Source: an archaeon (GTDB lineage: Archaea; Iainarchaeota; Iainarchaeia; Iainarchaeales; GCA-2688035). From it: DNA of 28,099 nt. The position numbers and the translations under genes were made by a program. The notes below the pieces were generated by a model that saw only the letters and a list, made by a program, of their open reading frames with translations, was not told the DNA's origin and made no database searches. Each line of letters opens with the position of its first letter. Positions within the stretch are counted from its first letter, which is position 1. The stretch covers positions 1-28,099 of the forward strand of contig JAUWWX010000001.1 in assembly GCA_030616665.1 (NCBI GenBank), written 5' to 3'. Below, in pieces: positions 14,745 through 22,911 of the stretch.

Positions 14745-15995
14745 TTACTTGTACCTCAAAATTGCGCCGATGCCACCAAAGCCCCTGTAGAACTGTTCTC
14801 CTTCAGCTGTTTCGGTACTAACGATTTTTGTCTTCGCGCCTGTGTTTTGTGCTTTTTCCATCATCCAGTCAAGATAGTCAACCTGTTCAACAAGCTCTGC
14901 ATTCACGCTGCCGCACTTGCTGCATTTGAATTTCTTTTCATCAAAGGAAGCCTGCTCCTTTACAACAATCTCCTCCTCTGCTCCGCAGGAACTGCACTTG
15001 AACTTGTAAACCCACCACTCTATTTCCTCGCTCAAAAGAAGCCTTTCAACCTTTCCAATCGCTAAAGCTTCTTCAACTTGCTTCTGACCGTATGTTGCAA
15101 GCCCTGTTTTCACTACTGCCTCAAAAAATTGCTCAAGCGCCTTCCTCTCCTTTGTGATTTCCGTATCTTTCAGCAACTCACCGCTTTTTTGTACTACTTC
15201 CCTAATGCCACTCTCATCGGTATAGCTCGTGTCTATTTGTCCAATGATCTTTCCCCTAATTCTGTGGTCCATCAGTTCCTGGTTGAGGAAGTAATTCTTT
15301 GTAATGCCAGGCCCAGCGATTATGATTCCCTTCAGTTTCTCGCCATAAGGCAAAAAGACCGCGTTCATCTTCTCGCTTATCCTCTTATAAAAGTCCTGAG
15401 CGGCCTCTTCCCTTAGCCTTTCAAACCTGTGACTGCTCTGTCCCCCAGCACGTGTTTTACCGGCAACCCCGCTAGTGAAATGCCCCAAAATCTCGTACTT
15501 TTTTCCAATCAGTATGGCAATGGTTGCCTCGTTCTTGTCAATCGTAAGAATGGCAAATATCTCCGACGGCTGGGCCATTTCATTCAGTGGCCCCAAATGA
15601 AATTCCGAATCGCACCAGTAGAGCTTTACATTCAGCCTCTTCACCGGCTTCAAAGTGAAGAGCTGAATATCGGGTTTGCCTTCCTGCTGGCTCACGTTTC
15701 CGCAGAGGACAACCAGGCCATTTGCAGGAAGCCTGAAGTTAATTGTTTTCAGGAAATTCTGCAGCTTTCTCAAAGCACCCTGCACATTCTTCCTGGTTGT
15801 AGGGCTCTTTATGTTGCTGCTCTGCGACATTTCCTCAGTTAGCTGCCCGGTAACCAGACTCCTGTCTACGTCAGGCGGCAGATACAGCGAAATAAGCTCA
15901 GTTCCCCTGCCCTTGAAGGAAGCAAGCTTTCGCAGTTTCTTTTTGAAAACCGACATCTCTGCTTCTGAGATCTCTTCTACATGCTCTTTTCCCAT
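14745..15995 (-). CDS. prf1: Peptide chain release factor aRF1
   Basis: This 416-residue protein terminates translation at all three stop codons. It carries NIKS (about residue 60, SSNIKSP), YWCDSEF of the YxCxxxF motif, and the catalytic GGQ (about residue 183, RAGGQSSHRF), all at the normal spacing. The C-terminal domain holds a CSSC...CSKC zinc-like pair. I chose ATG 15995 (MGKEHVEEISEAEMSVFKKK), preceded by AAGGGGAAAA. A TTG further upstream adds 12 residues and is unlikely. An A/T-rich TTATTTAAATA sits about 40 nt upstream. It is followed by truD in an operon. Confidence 0.96.
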   Translation of the reverse strand: MGKEHVEEISEAEMSVFKKKLRKLASFKGRGTELISLYLPPDVDRSLVTGQLTEEMSQSSNIKSPTTRKNVQGALRKLQNFLKTINFRLPANGLVVLCGNVSQQEGKPDIQLFTLKPVKRLNVKLYWCDSEFHLGPLNEMAQPSEIFAILTIDKNEATIAILIGKKYEILGHFTSGVAGKTRAGGQSSHRFERLREEAAQDFYKRISEKMNAVFLPYGEKLKGIIIAGPGITKNYFLNQELMDHRIRGKIIGQIDTSYTDESGIREVVQKSGELLKDTEITKERKALEQFFEAVVKTGLATYGQKQVEEALAIGKVERLLLSEEIEWWVYKFKCSSCGAEEEIVVKEQASFDEKKFKCSKCGSVNAELVEQVDYLDWMMEKAQNTGAKTKIVSTETAEGEQFYRGFGGIGAILRYK

Positions 15996-16117
15996 ATTTT
16001 TCCCCTTTTCAAAAGATGGCTTAAAAGCCAATATTTAAATAAGCCTTTACAATAATTTATAAAACAAACAATTAAATTACTGATTGCGAAAGAAGGCGTT
16101 TTATTTTGTTTGAAAAC

Positions 16118-17056
16118 ATGTTTGAAATCTTCAACAAGGAAGAGGACAAGGAAACAGAGGTAACGTATCCATCGGGTTCTGGTTCCCAGTCATCATATTC
16201 TTCCCCTTCAAACGTCTTCGTTGTGAGCGTTGGAGGCAGCGTCTTGCTTGGCCAGAAGCCTGACGCCGAAAACGTCTCGGAAATCACCTCCTGCCTAAAT
16301 GATTTGATAAGGCAGGGCTACAAGCTTGTTCTTGTTATTGGCGGAGGCAAAGTGTGCAGGGACTATGTAAATGCAGCAAAGCATTTGGGTGCGAACAACT
16401 TTGAGTTGGATGAATTGGGCATAAAGGTTTCAAAGGTGAATGCTTCACTTCTCATTTCCGCGATTGAAAACTCTTTTCCAGATGTTTTGGCAGACATAAA
16501 GCAGGCTGAAGAAGTACTTGCCCAGGGCAAAACCCCGGTCTACGGCGGCATAATGCCTGGCTTTACCACTGATGCAGTAGCAGCCCTTCTCGCAGAATAC
16601 TTGAACGCAACATTCATTAACCTGAGCAATGTTGACGGCATCTTTACAGCAGACCCGGCCATGCATCCCTCTGCCAGAATGTACAGGGAACTCAGCTATG
16701 ACAATCTGCTTGAAATCCTTTACTCCAATTCTATGAGGCCAAGCCAAAACCTGATAATTGACCTTCCAGCTGCAACAATTCTCAAGAGAAGCAGCATAAC
16801 CGCCTTTTTCCTAAACGGTCATGACATGCAGAACTTCAGGGCAGCTGTCCAAGGCTCATCTTTCAAGGGCACAATAGTCAGGCCTGACGCCGAAGAGCTT
16901 TTCGATGACGAGGAACAAGTTGCCCCAAGTCCGAGAAGGCGCACCACAAGAAAGAAAACAACCAGGAGAAAACCTGCGAAGAGAAAACCGGCCAAGAAGA
17001 AAAATGTTTCCAGGGCCAGCAGCGAGCCGCTTGACCCAAACGAAATAAGGTTCTAG
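16118..17056 (+). CDS. pyrH: Archaeal UMP kinase with basic C-terminal tail
   Basis: This 312-residue protein phosphorylates UMP to UDP. The kinase core spans residues about 35-255: FVVSVGGSVLL, VLVIGGGKVCRDYVNAA, GGIMPGFTTDAVAALLAEYL and NLSNVDGIFTADP are characteristic of the archaeal PyrH fold. Two additions are unusual: an acidic N-terminus (EIFNKEEDKETEV) with a Ser-rich stretch, and a Lys/Arg-rich tail at residues about 267-293 (RRRTTRKKTTRRKPAKRKPA), much like histone-H1 tails. The tail may bind RNA or DNA. The usual archaeal enzyme ends near residue 225. ATG 16118 is preferred over the in-frame TTG at 16106. It abuts dph2 convergently. Confidence 0.9.
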   Translation: MFEIFNKEEDKETEVTYPSGSGSQSSYSSPSNVFVVSVGGSVLLGQKPDAENVSEITSCLNDLIRQGYKLVLVIGGGKVCRDYVNAAKHLGANNFELDELGIKVSKVNASLLISAIENSFPDVLADIKQAEEVLAQGKTPVYGGIMPGFTTDAVAALLAEYLNATFINLSNVDGIFTADPAMHPSARMYRELSYDNLLEILYSNSMRPSQNLIIDLPAATILKRSSITAFFLNGHDMQNFRAAVQGSSFKGTIVRPDAEELFDDEEQVAPSPRRRTTRKKTTRRKPAKRKPAKKKNVSRASSEPLDPNEIRF

Positions 17057-18058
17057 TCAAGCAAGCTCATCAAACGCATATTCCCCAAGCTTTTTTTCCC
17101 CGAGCGCAATCATTGCCTCAACCTGATTGACAATCGGCTGCTTGAACAAGCTGCTGTCATCAAACGCAATTCTCGGGCAGTCAGTGCAGACAATTGCCTC
17201 AACGTCAACGCCTGCAACATAGTCCGGCTTTACGAAATCGCTCACAAAAACAAAGACCTTTTTCCCCTGCCTCTCAAAGCCCTTTCTAAGCCTTTCTGCA
17301 AGCGGCATCCTCTGCTGCCCCCTCTTTGTGCTAACCCATATTCCAATGCTCTTTGCCTGCTTAACCTTTTCAATCATCGCAATCCTTTTCCGCAGAAACA
17401 AGTCCCTCTGCTGCAAAATTTCTTTCACTTCCTTCTGCACTGGATCCAAAACAAAAACAGGCCTTTTAACAGCAAAACCTAAACCCAAAGGGTGAAACAA
17501 GCCATCTCCAACAAATGCCACTGCCTCAACCTTTCCTTCAACCCCTTTCACGCTGCTGTAATTGCAGCCAACTACCTGGCCTCTTTCAACACCTTTGCCC
17601 TTTCCAACAAATGCCTCAAATCCCTTTCCATTCAATTCTTGTTCGAGCATTGCAAGATGCTTCTTAAACTGAATTGTAGCACACAAGGCAATTCTCTTAC
17701 TCCCCTTTTTCTTCAATTCAGCTGCGAGCCTGCCAGCCAGCAGTGAAATAGCTTTTCCATCTGCCTTGCACTCAACCGGAACATAAATGGTCTCAATCGC
17801 ATGCCCTTCAACAAACTGTGAATGCCCAAAGTGCAGTAGCATGTCAGCGCCCAATGCCTTTGCTTCCATGTCCTTGACATCGCATGCCCCAAAGCAGGGT
17901 TGCACAAAGGCAAACGCCTTTGCGTCTGCATTATCCTCAATTGTTGCAATTATCTCCGGCAGCCTTGCCTTCAGGCCCTCTGGAACCTGCAACGCAACAT
18001 TTTTTGCCTTCCTTCTCTTTATCTCCTTCAGGGCACTGTCCAAATCAAATTGCAGCAT
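17057..18058 (-). CDS. dph2: Diphthamide synthase radical enzyme Dph2
   Basis: This 333-residue protein catalyses the first step of diphthamide formation on elongation factor 2, moving the 3-amino-3-carboxypropyl group of SAM through a noncanonical radical. The three [4Fe-4S] cysteines are visible in QPCFGACDV (about residue 54), VGCNYSS (about 164) and CTDCPRIAFDD (about 290), with the usual three-domain spacing. It lies 32 nt after ppsA and may be co-transcribed with it. It ends directly against the pyrH stop, with no base between the two stops. Confidence 0.92.
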   Translation of the reverse strand: MLQFDLDSALKEIKRRKAKNVALQVPEGLKARLPEIIATIEDNADAKAFAFVQPCFGACDVKDMEAKALGADMLLHFGHSQFVEGHAIETIYVPVECKADGKAISLLAGRLAAELKKKGSKRIALCATIQFKKHLAMLEQELNGKGFEAFVGKGKGVERGQVVGCNYSSVKGVEGKVEAVAFVGDGLFHPLGLGFAVKRPVFVLDPVQKEVKEILQQRDLFLRKRIAMIEKVKQAKSIGIWVSTKRGQQRMPLAERLRKGFERQGKKVFVFVSDFVKPDYVAGVDVEAIVCTDCPRIAFDDSSLFKQPIVNQVEAMIALGEKKLGEYAFDELA

Positions 18059-18090
18059 AAAAAACTCTTTCCAGAAAAAGGGTATTAAAG

Positions 18091-20664
18091 CTATTCCTTT
18101 GGCGCCATGCCCAAAATAAGCTTCTTTTCTTCTAAGAGAACTGTGTCCCTAACCGTTTCAACAGCATCAATGTTTGCTGAAATGCTGTCAATTCCATACC
18201 TTACCAAATGCTTTACCATAGCAGGCTTGCTCCCTGCCTGCCCGCAAATGCTTGTCAAAACGCCTTTCTTCCTGCATTTCTTTATTACGTGCCTAATGCT
18301 TCTCAAAACAGCTGGATGCAGTTCTGTGAACAACTTTTGTATGTTCTCATTATTCCTGTCAATTCCCAGGGTAAGCTGCGTTAAGTCATTTGTGCCAAAC
18401 GAAATGAAGTCAATGCCTTCCCCAAGAATCTCGTCAATAGCCCAGACAGCTGCAGGCGTTTCCACCATGACGCCAAACTGTGTCTTTTTGCATGGCTGCA
18501 TGCCAACCTCTTCTGCAATCTCCTTTGCCCTTCTCACTTCCTCGGCGCTTTGCACAAAGGGCAGCATCACGCCAACGTTGTCAAGCCCTTCGTCGTGCAG
18601 TTCCTTTACTGCCCTGAACTGCGCTTTGAGCATCTCGGGCTCGTCCAAATCCCTTCTAATGCCGTGCCATCCAAGCATTGGGTTGTCCTCTTCCGGTTCT
18701 TTGTCCCCCCCTTCCAAGCCTCTAAACTCGTCTGTCCTCGCATCAAATGTCCTGTACCATACAGGCTTTCCCTTGAAGAGTAATGCAACTCGTTTGATTC
18801 CCTCTTTTACAACCTGCGTCAGTTCATCTGCTTTTCCCTGCCTGATGAACTCAGCTGGGTGCTTTCCGGCTGAGGTAACCATGTGCTCTGCCCTCAGCAA
18901 GCCAACACCGTCGGCTTTGGTTTTTGCAGCAGGCTCTGCGGCATCAGGCAATGCAACGTTTACCTTTACCTTTGGCGAAACTTTTCTAAGCAAATCAACG
19001 ATTTTTTCCTCTTCCTGTTCAAGCTCTTCTTTTGGCATTTCCTCCGCTTTTTTCTCACCATACTCTTCAACGATTTCTTTCGCTTCCTCGGCTGCCTTTT
19101 CTGCTATCTCCTGCCTTTCCTCTTCCACCCTTTCCTTAAACTCTTCCTCGGGTGAAACCTTCTCAACAGCAGGCTTTTCCTCTTTCCCTTTTTCCTCTTT
19201 AACCTCTTCTTCCAAAACCTTTTCAATTTTGTCAACATCTGCTGTCTTTACCACTTCCACTATTTCATCCTTCGGCTTCTCAACCTCAACCTTGCCCTTA
19301 TAAACAAGCCCGTCATAGCCATCAACTGTTACCTCGTCTCCGTTCTCCAAAACCTCGCTTGCTTTCTCTGTTCCAACCACGCAGGGAATTCCAAGCTCCC
19401 TGCTTACTATTGCTGCATGGCAGGTTACACCGCCCTCGTCTGTTATTATGCCCCTGCTTTTCTTCATTGTCGGAACCCAGTCCGGGCTAGTCATTGGCGC
19501 AACCAAGATGTCTCCCTTCTGCACCTTTTCAATCTGTGCAACGTTTCTTACCACCTTAACTCTTCCACTAGCAACGCCTGGGCTAGCGGCCAGCCCATTC
19601 AAGACAACCTTGTCTTTCAATGCCTCAAGCTGCTTCCGCCTTTCCTCCTTGCTTGCCCCCTTTCCCTTCAAGCCAAGCGTTGTTATGGGCCTGCTTTGAA
19701 CTATGAACAGCTCCTTGTTTTCAATCGCCCACTCTATATCCTGAGGCTCCTTGTAATGTAGTTCAACCTGCTTGCCAAGCTTTGCAATCTGTATAATGGT
19801 TTTGTCGTCAATCTTCTGCTTTCTTGCCATTGCCCCACTCATCTTTTCCCTCACATTCTCTTTGCCTTTCCTCACAATCTTAAAGTCCTGCTCGTGAATC
19901 TTCTTTTCCAAAATCTTGAAGTTTCCTTTGTCCACAACATAAGTATCTGGCGTAATGCTCCCTGAGACAATCGCTTCCCCCAAGCCAAAGCCTGCCTCGA
20001 TAACTATCTTGGTTTCATCGCCGGTTGGCTCAGCGGTAAACATTACGCCGCTTGTCTGCCCATTAACCATCTTTTGTACAACAACAGCAATTCCAACCTG
20101 TTCTGTTCCAAAGCCCTGCTTTTTTCTGTAATAGACTGCCCTTGCCGTGAAGAGGGAGGCCCAGCATTTCTGCACCGCTTTTACAAGGGTTTCCCTGCCC
20201 TTGACATTCAAGAACGTTTCCTGCTGGCCAGCAAAACTCGCAGTTGGAAGATCCTCCGCCGTTGCGCTGCTTCTCACGGCAACAAATTCCTCCTCCGAGC
20301 TTGTAAGCCAGGCAAGCTTTCTCTCCCCAAGCTGCCCGTAAGCCCTCTTTACTTCGTTTACAAGTTCCTCTGACATCGGCGTTGCGAGAATCAAGTCCCT
20401 GACTTCCTCGCTTACCTTTGCGAGCTGCTTGGTATCCTCAACGTTGATTGCGTCAATCTTTTTTACTACCCTGTTTTTTATGCCTGTTTCGTCCAAGTAC
20501 CTAAAATAGGCCTGCGCCGTTACCACAAAGCCCGGTGGCACAGGAAAGTTGTGGTTTGCCATTTCTCCCAGAGAAGCGCCTTTTCCTCCAACGCTGGGAA
20601 TGTCTTTTATCCTTATTTCCCTGAACCAGAGGATGTTTGGGGCCTCCATGCCGTAATCTTCCAT
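18091..20664 (-). CDS. ppsA: Phosphoenolpyruvate synthase with an acidic insertion
   Basis: This 857-residue protein makes PEP from pyruvate and ATP, the entry step of gluconeogenesis. The N-terminal ATP-grasp part (SVGGKGASLGEMANHNFPVP, FVAVRSSATAEDLPTASFAG), the swivelling domain with the phosphohistidine (GGVTCHAAIVSRELGIPCVV) and the C-terminal PEP/pyruvate barrel (SFGTNDLTQLTLGID, ICGQAG) are all intact. Between swivel and barrel, residues about 460-563 are a Glu/Lys-rich helical linker (for example KIEKVLEEEVKEEKGKEEKP) of about 100 residues where most PpsA have 20-30. The frame is unbroken, so the insert is real. Start ATG 20664 has a TATA-like TTATTAAAC about 33 nt upstream. Confidence 0.95.
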   Translation of the reverse strand: MEDYGMEAPNILWFREIRIKDIPSVGGKGASLGEMANHNFPVPPGFVVTAQAYFRYLDETGIKNRVVKKIDAINVEDTKQLAKVSEEVRDLILATPMSEELVNEVKRAYGQLGERKLAWLTSSEEEFVAVRSSATAEDLPTASFAGQQETFLNVKGRETLVKAVQKCWASLFTARAVYYRKKQGFGTEQVGIAVVVQKMVNGQTSGVMFTAEPTGDETKIVIEAGFGLGEAIVSGSITPDTYVVDKGNFKILEKKIHEQDFKIVRKGKENVREKMSGAMARKQKIDDKTIIQIAKLGKQVELHYKEPQDIEWAIENKELFIVQSRPITTLGLKGKGASKEERRKQLEALKDKVVLNGLAASPGVASGRVKVVRNVAQIEKVQKGDILVAPMTSPDWVPTMKKSRGIITDEGGVTCHAAIVSRELGIPCVVGTEKASEVLENGDEVTVDGYDGLVYKGKVEVEKPKDEIVEVVKTADVDKIEKVLEEEVKEEKGKEEKPAVEKVSPEEEFKERVEEERQEIAEKAAEEAKEIVEEYGEKKAEEMPKEELEQEEEKIVDLLRKVSPKVKVNVALPDAAEPAAKTKADGVGLLRAEHMVTSAGKHPAEFIRQGKADELTQVVKEGIKRVALLFKGKPVWYRTFDARTDEFRGLEGGDKEPEEDNPMLGWHGIRRDLDEPEMLKAQFRAVKELHDEGLDNVGVMLPFVQSAEEVRRAKEIAEEVGMQPCKKTQFGVMVETPAAVWAIDEILGEGIDFISFGTNDLTQLTLGIDRNNENIQKLFTELHPAVLRSIRHVIKKCRKKGVLTSICGQAGSKPAMVKHLVRYGIDSISANIDAVETVRDTVLLEEKKLILGMAPKE

Positions 20665-20813
20665 CTTAACCCATTAGAAAAAGGCGTTTTTGTTTAATAA
20701 GGTTTCTTCTTTTGGAAAAGGAACTTTCATTAACAATTAAAACCTAGACCAGCCTAAAAATATATGCAATCAAGCCTGCCCAATACGCTTCTAAAAGAAG
20801 AATAAGAATAATT

Positions 20814-20834
20814 CGAAAGAGGAAAAAATAAATA
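20814..20834 (+). promoter_or_regulatory. BRE/TATA promoter of the small membrane protein gene
   Basis: CGAAAGAGG is followed by AAAAAATAAATA, centred about 30 nt before ATG 20859, so the transcript is close to leaderless. The BRE closely resembles that of the S-layer promoter. The rest of 20665-20813 contains the divergent ppsA promoter and a short CTTCT/AGAAG hairpin. Confidence 0.65.
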
Positions 20835-20858
20835 CTCCTTAAGCCCTTACTTTTCCTT

Positions 20859-21221
20859 ATGAGGCGCTTTCAAACCACTCCGCGAAAAAAGCTTGCTGGA
20901 ATGCTTATCCTGTTCGTTTTCATTCCGCTGTTTCTTTTGTGGTATTTTATTTTCTTTTTGGGCAACAAGCCAGGGCTTGACACAATCATAATTCTTGCCT
21001 GCGTTGCAATTCTCGCAGCCTACTTTTATCTAAGGTACAAGCGGCAGATTGACGCGCTTGCAGCCGGCCAGCCAGCAGAAGAATTGCCTGAAGAGGCTGA
21101 AGAATTTGCTGAAGCGCAAGTTGATGAAGCTGAAGAATCTGTCGGCTCAGATAAATTTGATGAAGAGCCAGTTGAAGGTAATTCAGGTGAATTAGAAAAG
21201 CCTGTTCCAAAATCCAAATAA
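20859..21221 (+). CDS. Small two-span membrane protein with acidic tail
   Basis: This is a 120-residue protein with a basic start (MRRFQTTPRKKLAGM) and two hydrophobic spans (residues about 14-35, LILFVFIPLFLLWYFIFFLG, and 41-60, DTIIILACVAILAAYFYL). By the positive-inside rule the N-terminus is cytosolic and the acidic tail (AEELPEEAEEFAEAQVDEAE and on) also faces the cytosol. No known family is recognised. The acidic tail could bind cations or a basic partner, which is inference. The gene ends 13 nt before the uL16 stop on the other strand. Confidence 0.68.
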   Translation: MRRFQTTPRKKLAGMLILFVFIPLFLLWYFIFFLGNKPGLDTIIILACVAILAAYFYLRYKRQIDALAAGQPAEELPEEAEEFAEAQVDEAEESVGSDKFDEEPVEGNSGELEKPVPKSK

Positions 21222-21234
21222 AAATTGCACAATT

Positions 21235-21990
21235 TTACTTCTTTTTCCCTTTCTTGCCTTCTTCCCTTTCCTCTTTGCCTTCTTCTTTCTTTTCGCCCTC
21301 GGCTTTCTCTCCCTTCTTTTCCTCTGCTTCCTTGCCTTCGCCTTCCTTCTCTCCCTCTTTGGCCTCGCCTTCTTTTGCCTCTTCTGCAACCTTCTTCTCA
21401 GCCTCTTTTTCCTTCTCTTCCTTAATAATGTCTCTTGTCTTCTTCGGCCTTGTTCCAATGCTTTCAACGTCTGTGCCAACCCTAATGCTTAGCTTTACTC
21501 CAATCAGGCTGTTTGCCCTCATCAAGGCCTTCTTCGCTGTCCCGACATCTTCTTTGTCAACCAAAACTGAGATTATTTTTTGGCCAGGCCTTACCCTTAT
21601 TGCCCTGCCAATGTTTTTGCCAAACGAGTGGCTCATTCCGCTGCTAACCCTGTCTGCTCCTGCTCCCTGAGCCTGTTTGTTCTCTCTCAAAACTTGGAAT
21701 GGGTATACCCTAATCTTCATAAAGTAGCCGTCCTTTCCAAGGTTCTTGTTCAAATACCTGTTTATTGCCATTCTCACGCTTTCAATTGCGTTGTCCCTTA
21801 TCTGGGCGTGCTCTTCCACTTTCAGGTCGAGCACGTGCGAAAACTGCTTCCTGCCGTTTCCCATGTTAAACTGCCTTGTCCTAATGCCTGGAATCGCACC
21901 AACAAAGCTTTTCCTGTGCACCTTGACAGCGTAACGCGAATATGCCCTGTCCTTTTTGCTGCTGTAGCAGTGCCCTGGCCTCAAACCCAT
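21235..21990 (-). CDS. rpl10e: 50S ribosomal protein uL16 (archaeal L10e) with long charged tail
   Basis: This is a 251-residue ribosomal protein. The core, from MGLRPGHCYSSKKDRAYSRY through GIRTRQFNMGNG and GADRVSSGMSHSFGK to GVKLSIRVGTDVESIGTRPK, is diagnostic. The usual archaeal protein ends near residue 175-185. Here about 63 further residues, almost only Glu, Lys, Gly and Ala (for example KEGEAKEGEKEGEGKEAEEK), follow without a break. The start is ATG 21990; the in-frame upstream TTG adds ten residues and is unlikely. AGTGATTTGAAA lies before the ATG. The leader contains an inverted repeat described separately. Confidence 0.93.
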   Translation of the reverse strand: MGLRPGHCYSSKKDRAYSRYAVKVHRKSFVGAIPGIRTRQFNMGNGRKQFSHVLDLKVEEHAQIRDNAIESVRMAINRYLNKNLGKDGYFMKIRVYPFQVLRENKQAQGAGADRVSSGMSHSFGKNIGRAIRVRPGQKIISVLVDKEDVGTAKKALMRANSLIGVKLSIRVGTDVESIGTRPKKTRDIIKEEKEKEAEKKVAEEAKEGEAKEGEKEGEGKEAEEKKGEKAEGEKKEEGKEEREEGKKGKKK

Positions 21991-22024
21991 TTTCAAATCA
22001 CTAAAAATTCCGTCTTCCAAAAAT

Positions 22025-22061
22025 CTACAAAAAACAGGATTTTATGTCAACTGTTCTGTAG
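22025..22061 (-). promoter_or_regulatory. Inverted repeat in the uL16 upstream region, with TATA-like palindrome nearby
   Basis: CTACA (22025-22029) pairs with TGTAG (22057-22061), and AACAG (22033-22037) with CTGTT (22051-22055), giving a two-part stem. A palindromic TATA-like GCTTTTTAAAGC lies at about 22080-22091, so the stem falls inside a predicted leader of about 70 nt on the minus strand. Such a leader stem could serve autogenous control of a ribosomal protein; that is inference. I see nothing else in 22092-22220. Confidence 0.35.
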
Positions 22062-22220
22062 AAATTTGTTTGAAGAAAGGCTTTTTAAAGCTTGTTAATC
22101 ACTTAACCCCTTGGTGGAAAATAACCTGGTTGTCAGTTCCTTGAGGGAAATTTTTGACTTCAGCATTTTGGCGAACTTTGCCTAGGCTTGTAATTATTTA
22201 TTTTGCTTTTCCTGCCTTGC

Positions 22221-22592
22221 CTACAGCTGTTTTCTAATAGTGTCTCTCAGCTGCTTGTGAATCGGCTTCCTTAGCATGGTATTTACAACAAGCCGGACAT
22301 TTGCTTTGTTTTTGCCGCATGCCGCAATAATCATGCTTGCCGCAATGCTATTTTTTTGTGGGCCCCATTTCCTGTACATCCTCCTAATGTCGACCACCTT
22401 GGTTCTAATCCCCGCCGGAACATCTGATATAGTTGGCAGCACCCTTTTCCTTTTTTTTGGTTTAGTGCCTGTTTGCCCAGTTACCTTTATTATCCTGCTC
22501 ATAGTCGACTGCCTACCAATCTTTCCTCCAATAGCAGCCACACCCTTTGACCTAAGGGTCCGTGCATCAGATCTCTTGCGATTTCTTACCAC
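22221..22592 (-). CDS. Small basic protein of unknown function
   Basis: This is a 123-residue, strongly basic product with an N-terminus MVRNRKRSDARTLRSKG. I recognise no family. There are no membrane spans and a single Cys. The start is GTG 22592; no nearby ATG is in frame before Met31. Support for a real gene comes from a TATA-like GATTTAAATAAT on the minus strand (about 22624-22635), 38 nt upstream, and from continuous coding character. The basic N-terminal patch resembles those of the three accessory genes at 2052-5246, so nucleic-acid binding is plausible. It lies downstream of tRNA-Cys and could also receive read-through from it. Confidence 0.45.
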   Translation of the reverse strand: MVRNRKRSDARTLRSKGVAAIGGKIGRQSTMSRIIKVTGQTGTKPKKRKRVLPTISDVPAGIRTKVVDIRRMYRKWGPQKNSIAASMIIAACGKNKANVRLVVNTMLRKPIHKQLRDTIRKQL

Positions 22593-22648
22593 AATTGCTC
22601 ACAATAAAAAAATTGCCTTTTCTATTATTTAAATCTATCTACCGAAAA

Positions 22649-22847
22649 GCGGGGTGAGGGAGTTGAACCCTCTTCCTCGGCTCGCCGCAAGCCCGGCGGG
22701 TGCTGTGCCATCTTCGTGCCTTGCGGGCACTCGATGCCACGACCAGCGGGCTTTTCCGGTTGCGAAGCAACCGGTTCTTTTCGCAAACCTTTTCTTTCTA
22801 AGAAAAGGTTTCTGCAGGCCGGCGCATAACCGTTCTGCCAACCCCGC
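22649..22847 (-). tRNA. trnC: tRNA-Cys (anticodon GCA), intron-containing
   Basis: On the minus strand GCGGGGT (22847-22841) pairs with ACCCCGC (22655-22649). A D-arm GCA/TGC with a GG-containing loop follows, then anticodon stem CCGGC and loop CTGCAGA, with anticodon GCA at 22815-22813. The T-arm is GAGGG TTCAACT CCCTC. The next base is T, the discriminator typical of tRNA-Cys; CCA is not encoded. The mature tRNA would be about 70 nt, and the variable loop is short (GGAA). The anticodon stem has one C27-A43 mismatch. A 129-nt intron separates G37 and A38. Confidence 0.86.
22683..22811 (-). other. 129-nt tRNA-Cys intron with bulge-helix-bulge junction and three stable hairpins
   Basis: At the junctions CTGC (32-35) pairs with intron GCGG to make the 4-bp centre helix. 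It is flanked by the 3-nt bulges A36-G37-a and c-g-A38, so the cuts fall after position 2 of each bulge, the archaeal splicing endonuclease rule. The helix beyond the 5' bulge is weak (two A-T pairs). Inside the intron are a perfect 12-bp hairpin (22785-22811), a perfect 8-bp hairpin (22756-22774) and a longer one with one G-G mismatch (22705-22740). Confidence 0.74.
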
Positions 22848-22880
22848 TTTTCTTAACGATTAATTTTAGCTTGAAAATGC

Positions 22881-22890
22881 TTTTTATAGC
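22881..22890. promoter_or_regulatory. Symmetrical TATA element between tRNA-Cys and the ThiI-like gene
   Basis: GCTTTTTATAGC (about 22879-22890) is an almost self-complementary TATA element. Read on the plus strand it is centred about 27 nt before ATG 22912, a leaderless promoter for the ThiI-like gene. Read on the minus strand it lies about 38 nt before the tRNA-Cys 5' end, a little far, so the tRNA may instead use GCTAAAATTAAT nearer its 5' end. Confidence 0.5.
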
Positions 22891-22911
22891 TTTGTTTACC
22901 AAAGTTAATTC

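Noticed and set aside
18975..19290. Frameshift or assembly error in ppsA
   Set aside because: The frame is continuous on both sides and all domain motifs are intact, so the extra residues look like a real insertion.
18107..19303. A 398-residue open frame on the plus strand, opposite ppsA
   Set aside because: It is the antisense shadow of the PpsA barrel and insert regions; the product is rich in Ser, Phe and Pro with no domain, while the minus-strand frame has clear catalytic motifs.
22649..22847. Class II tRNA (Leu or Ser) with a long variable arm
   Set aside because: A long-arm fold around GGCT...AGCC is possible, but U33-GCA-G, the T discriminator and a good bulge-helix-bulge junction at 37/38 fit tRNA-Cys with an intron better.
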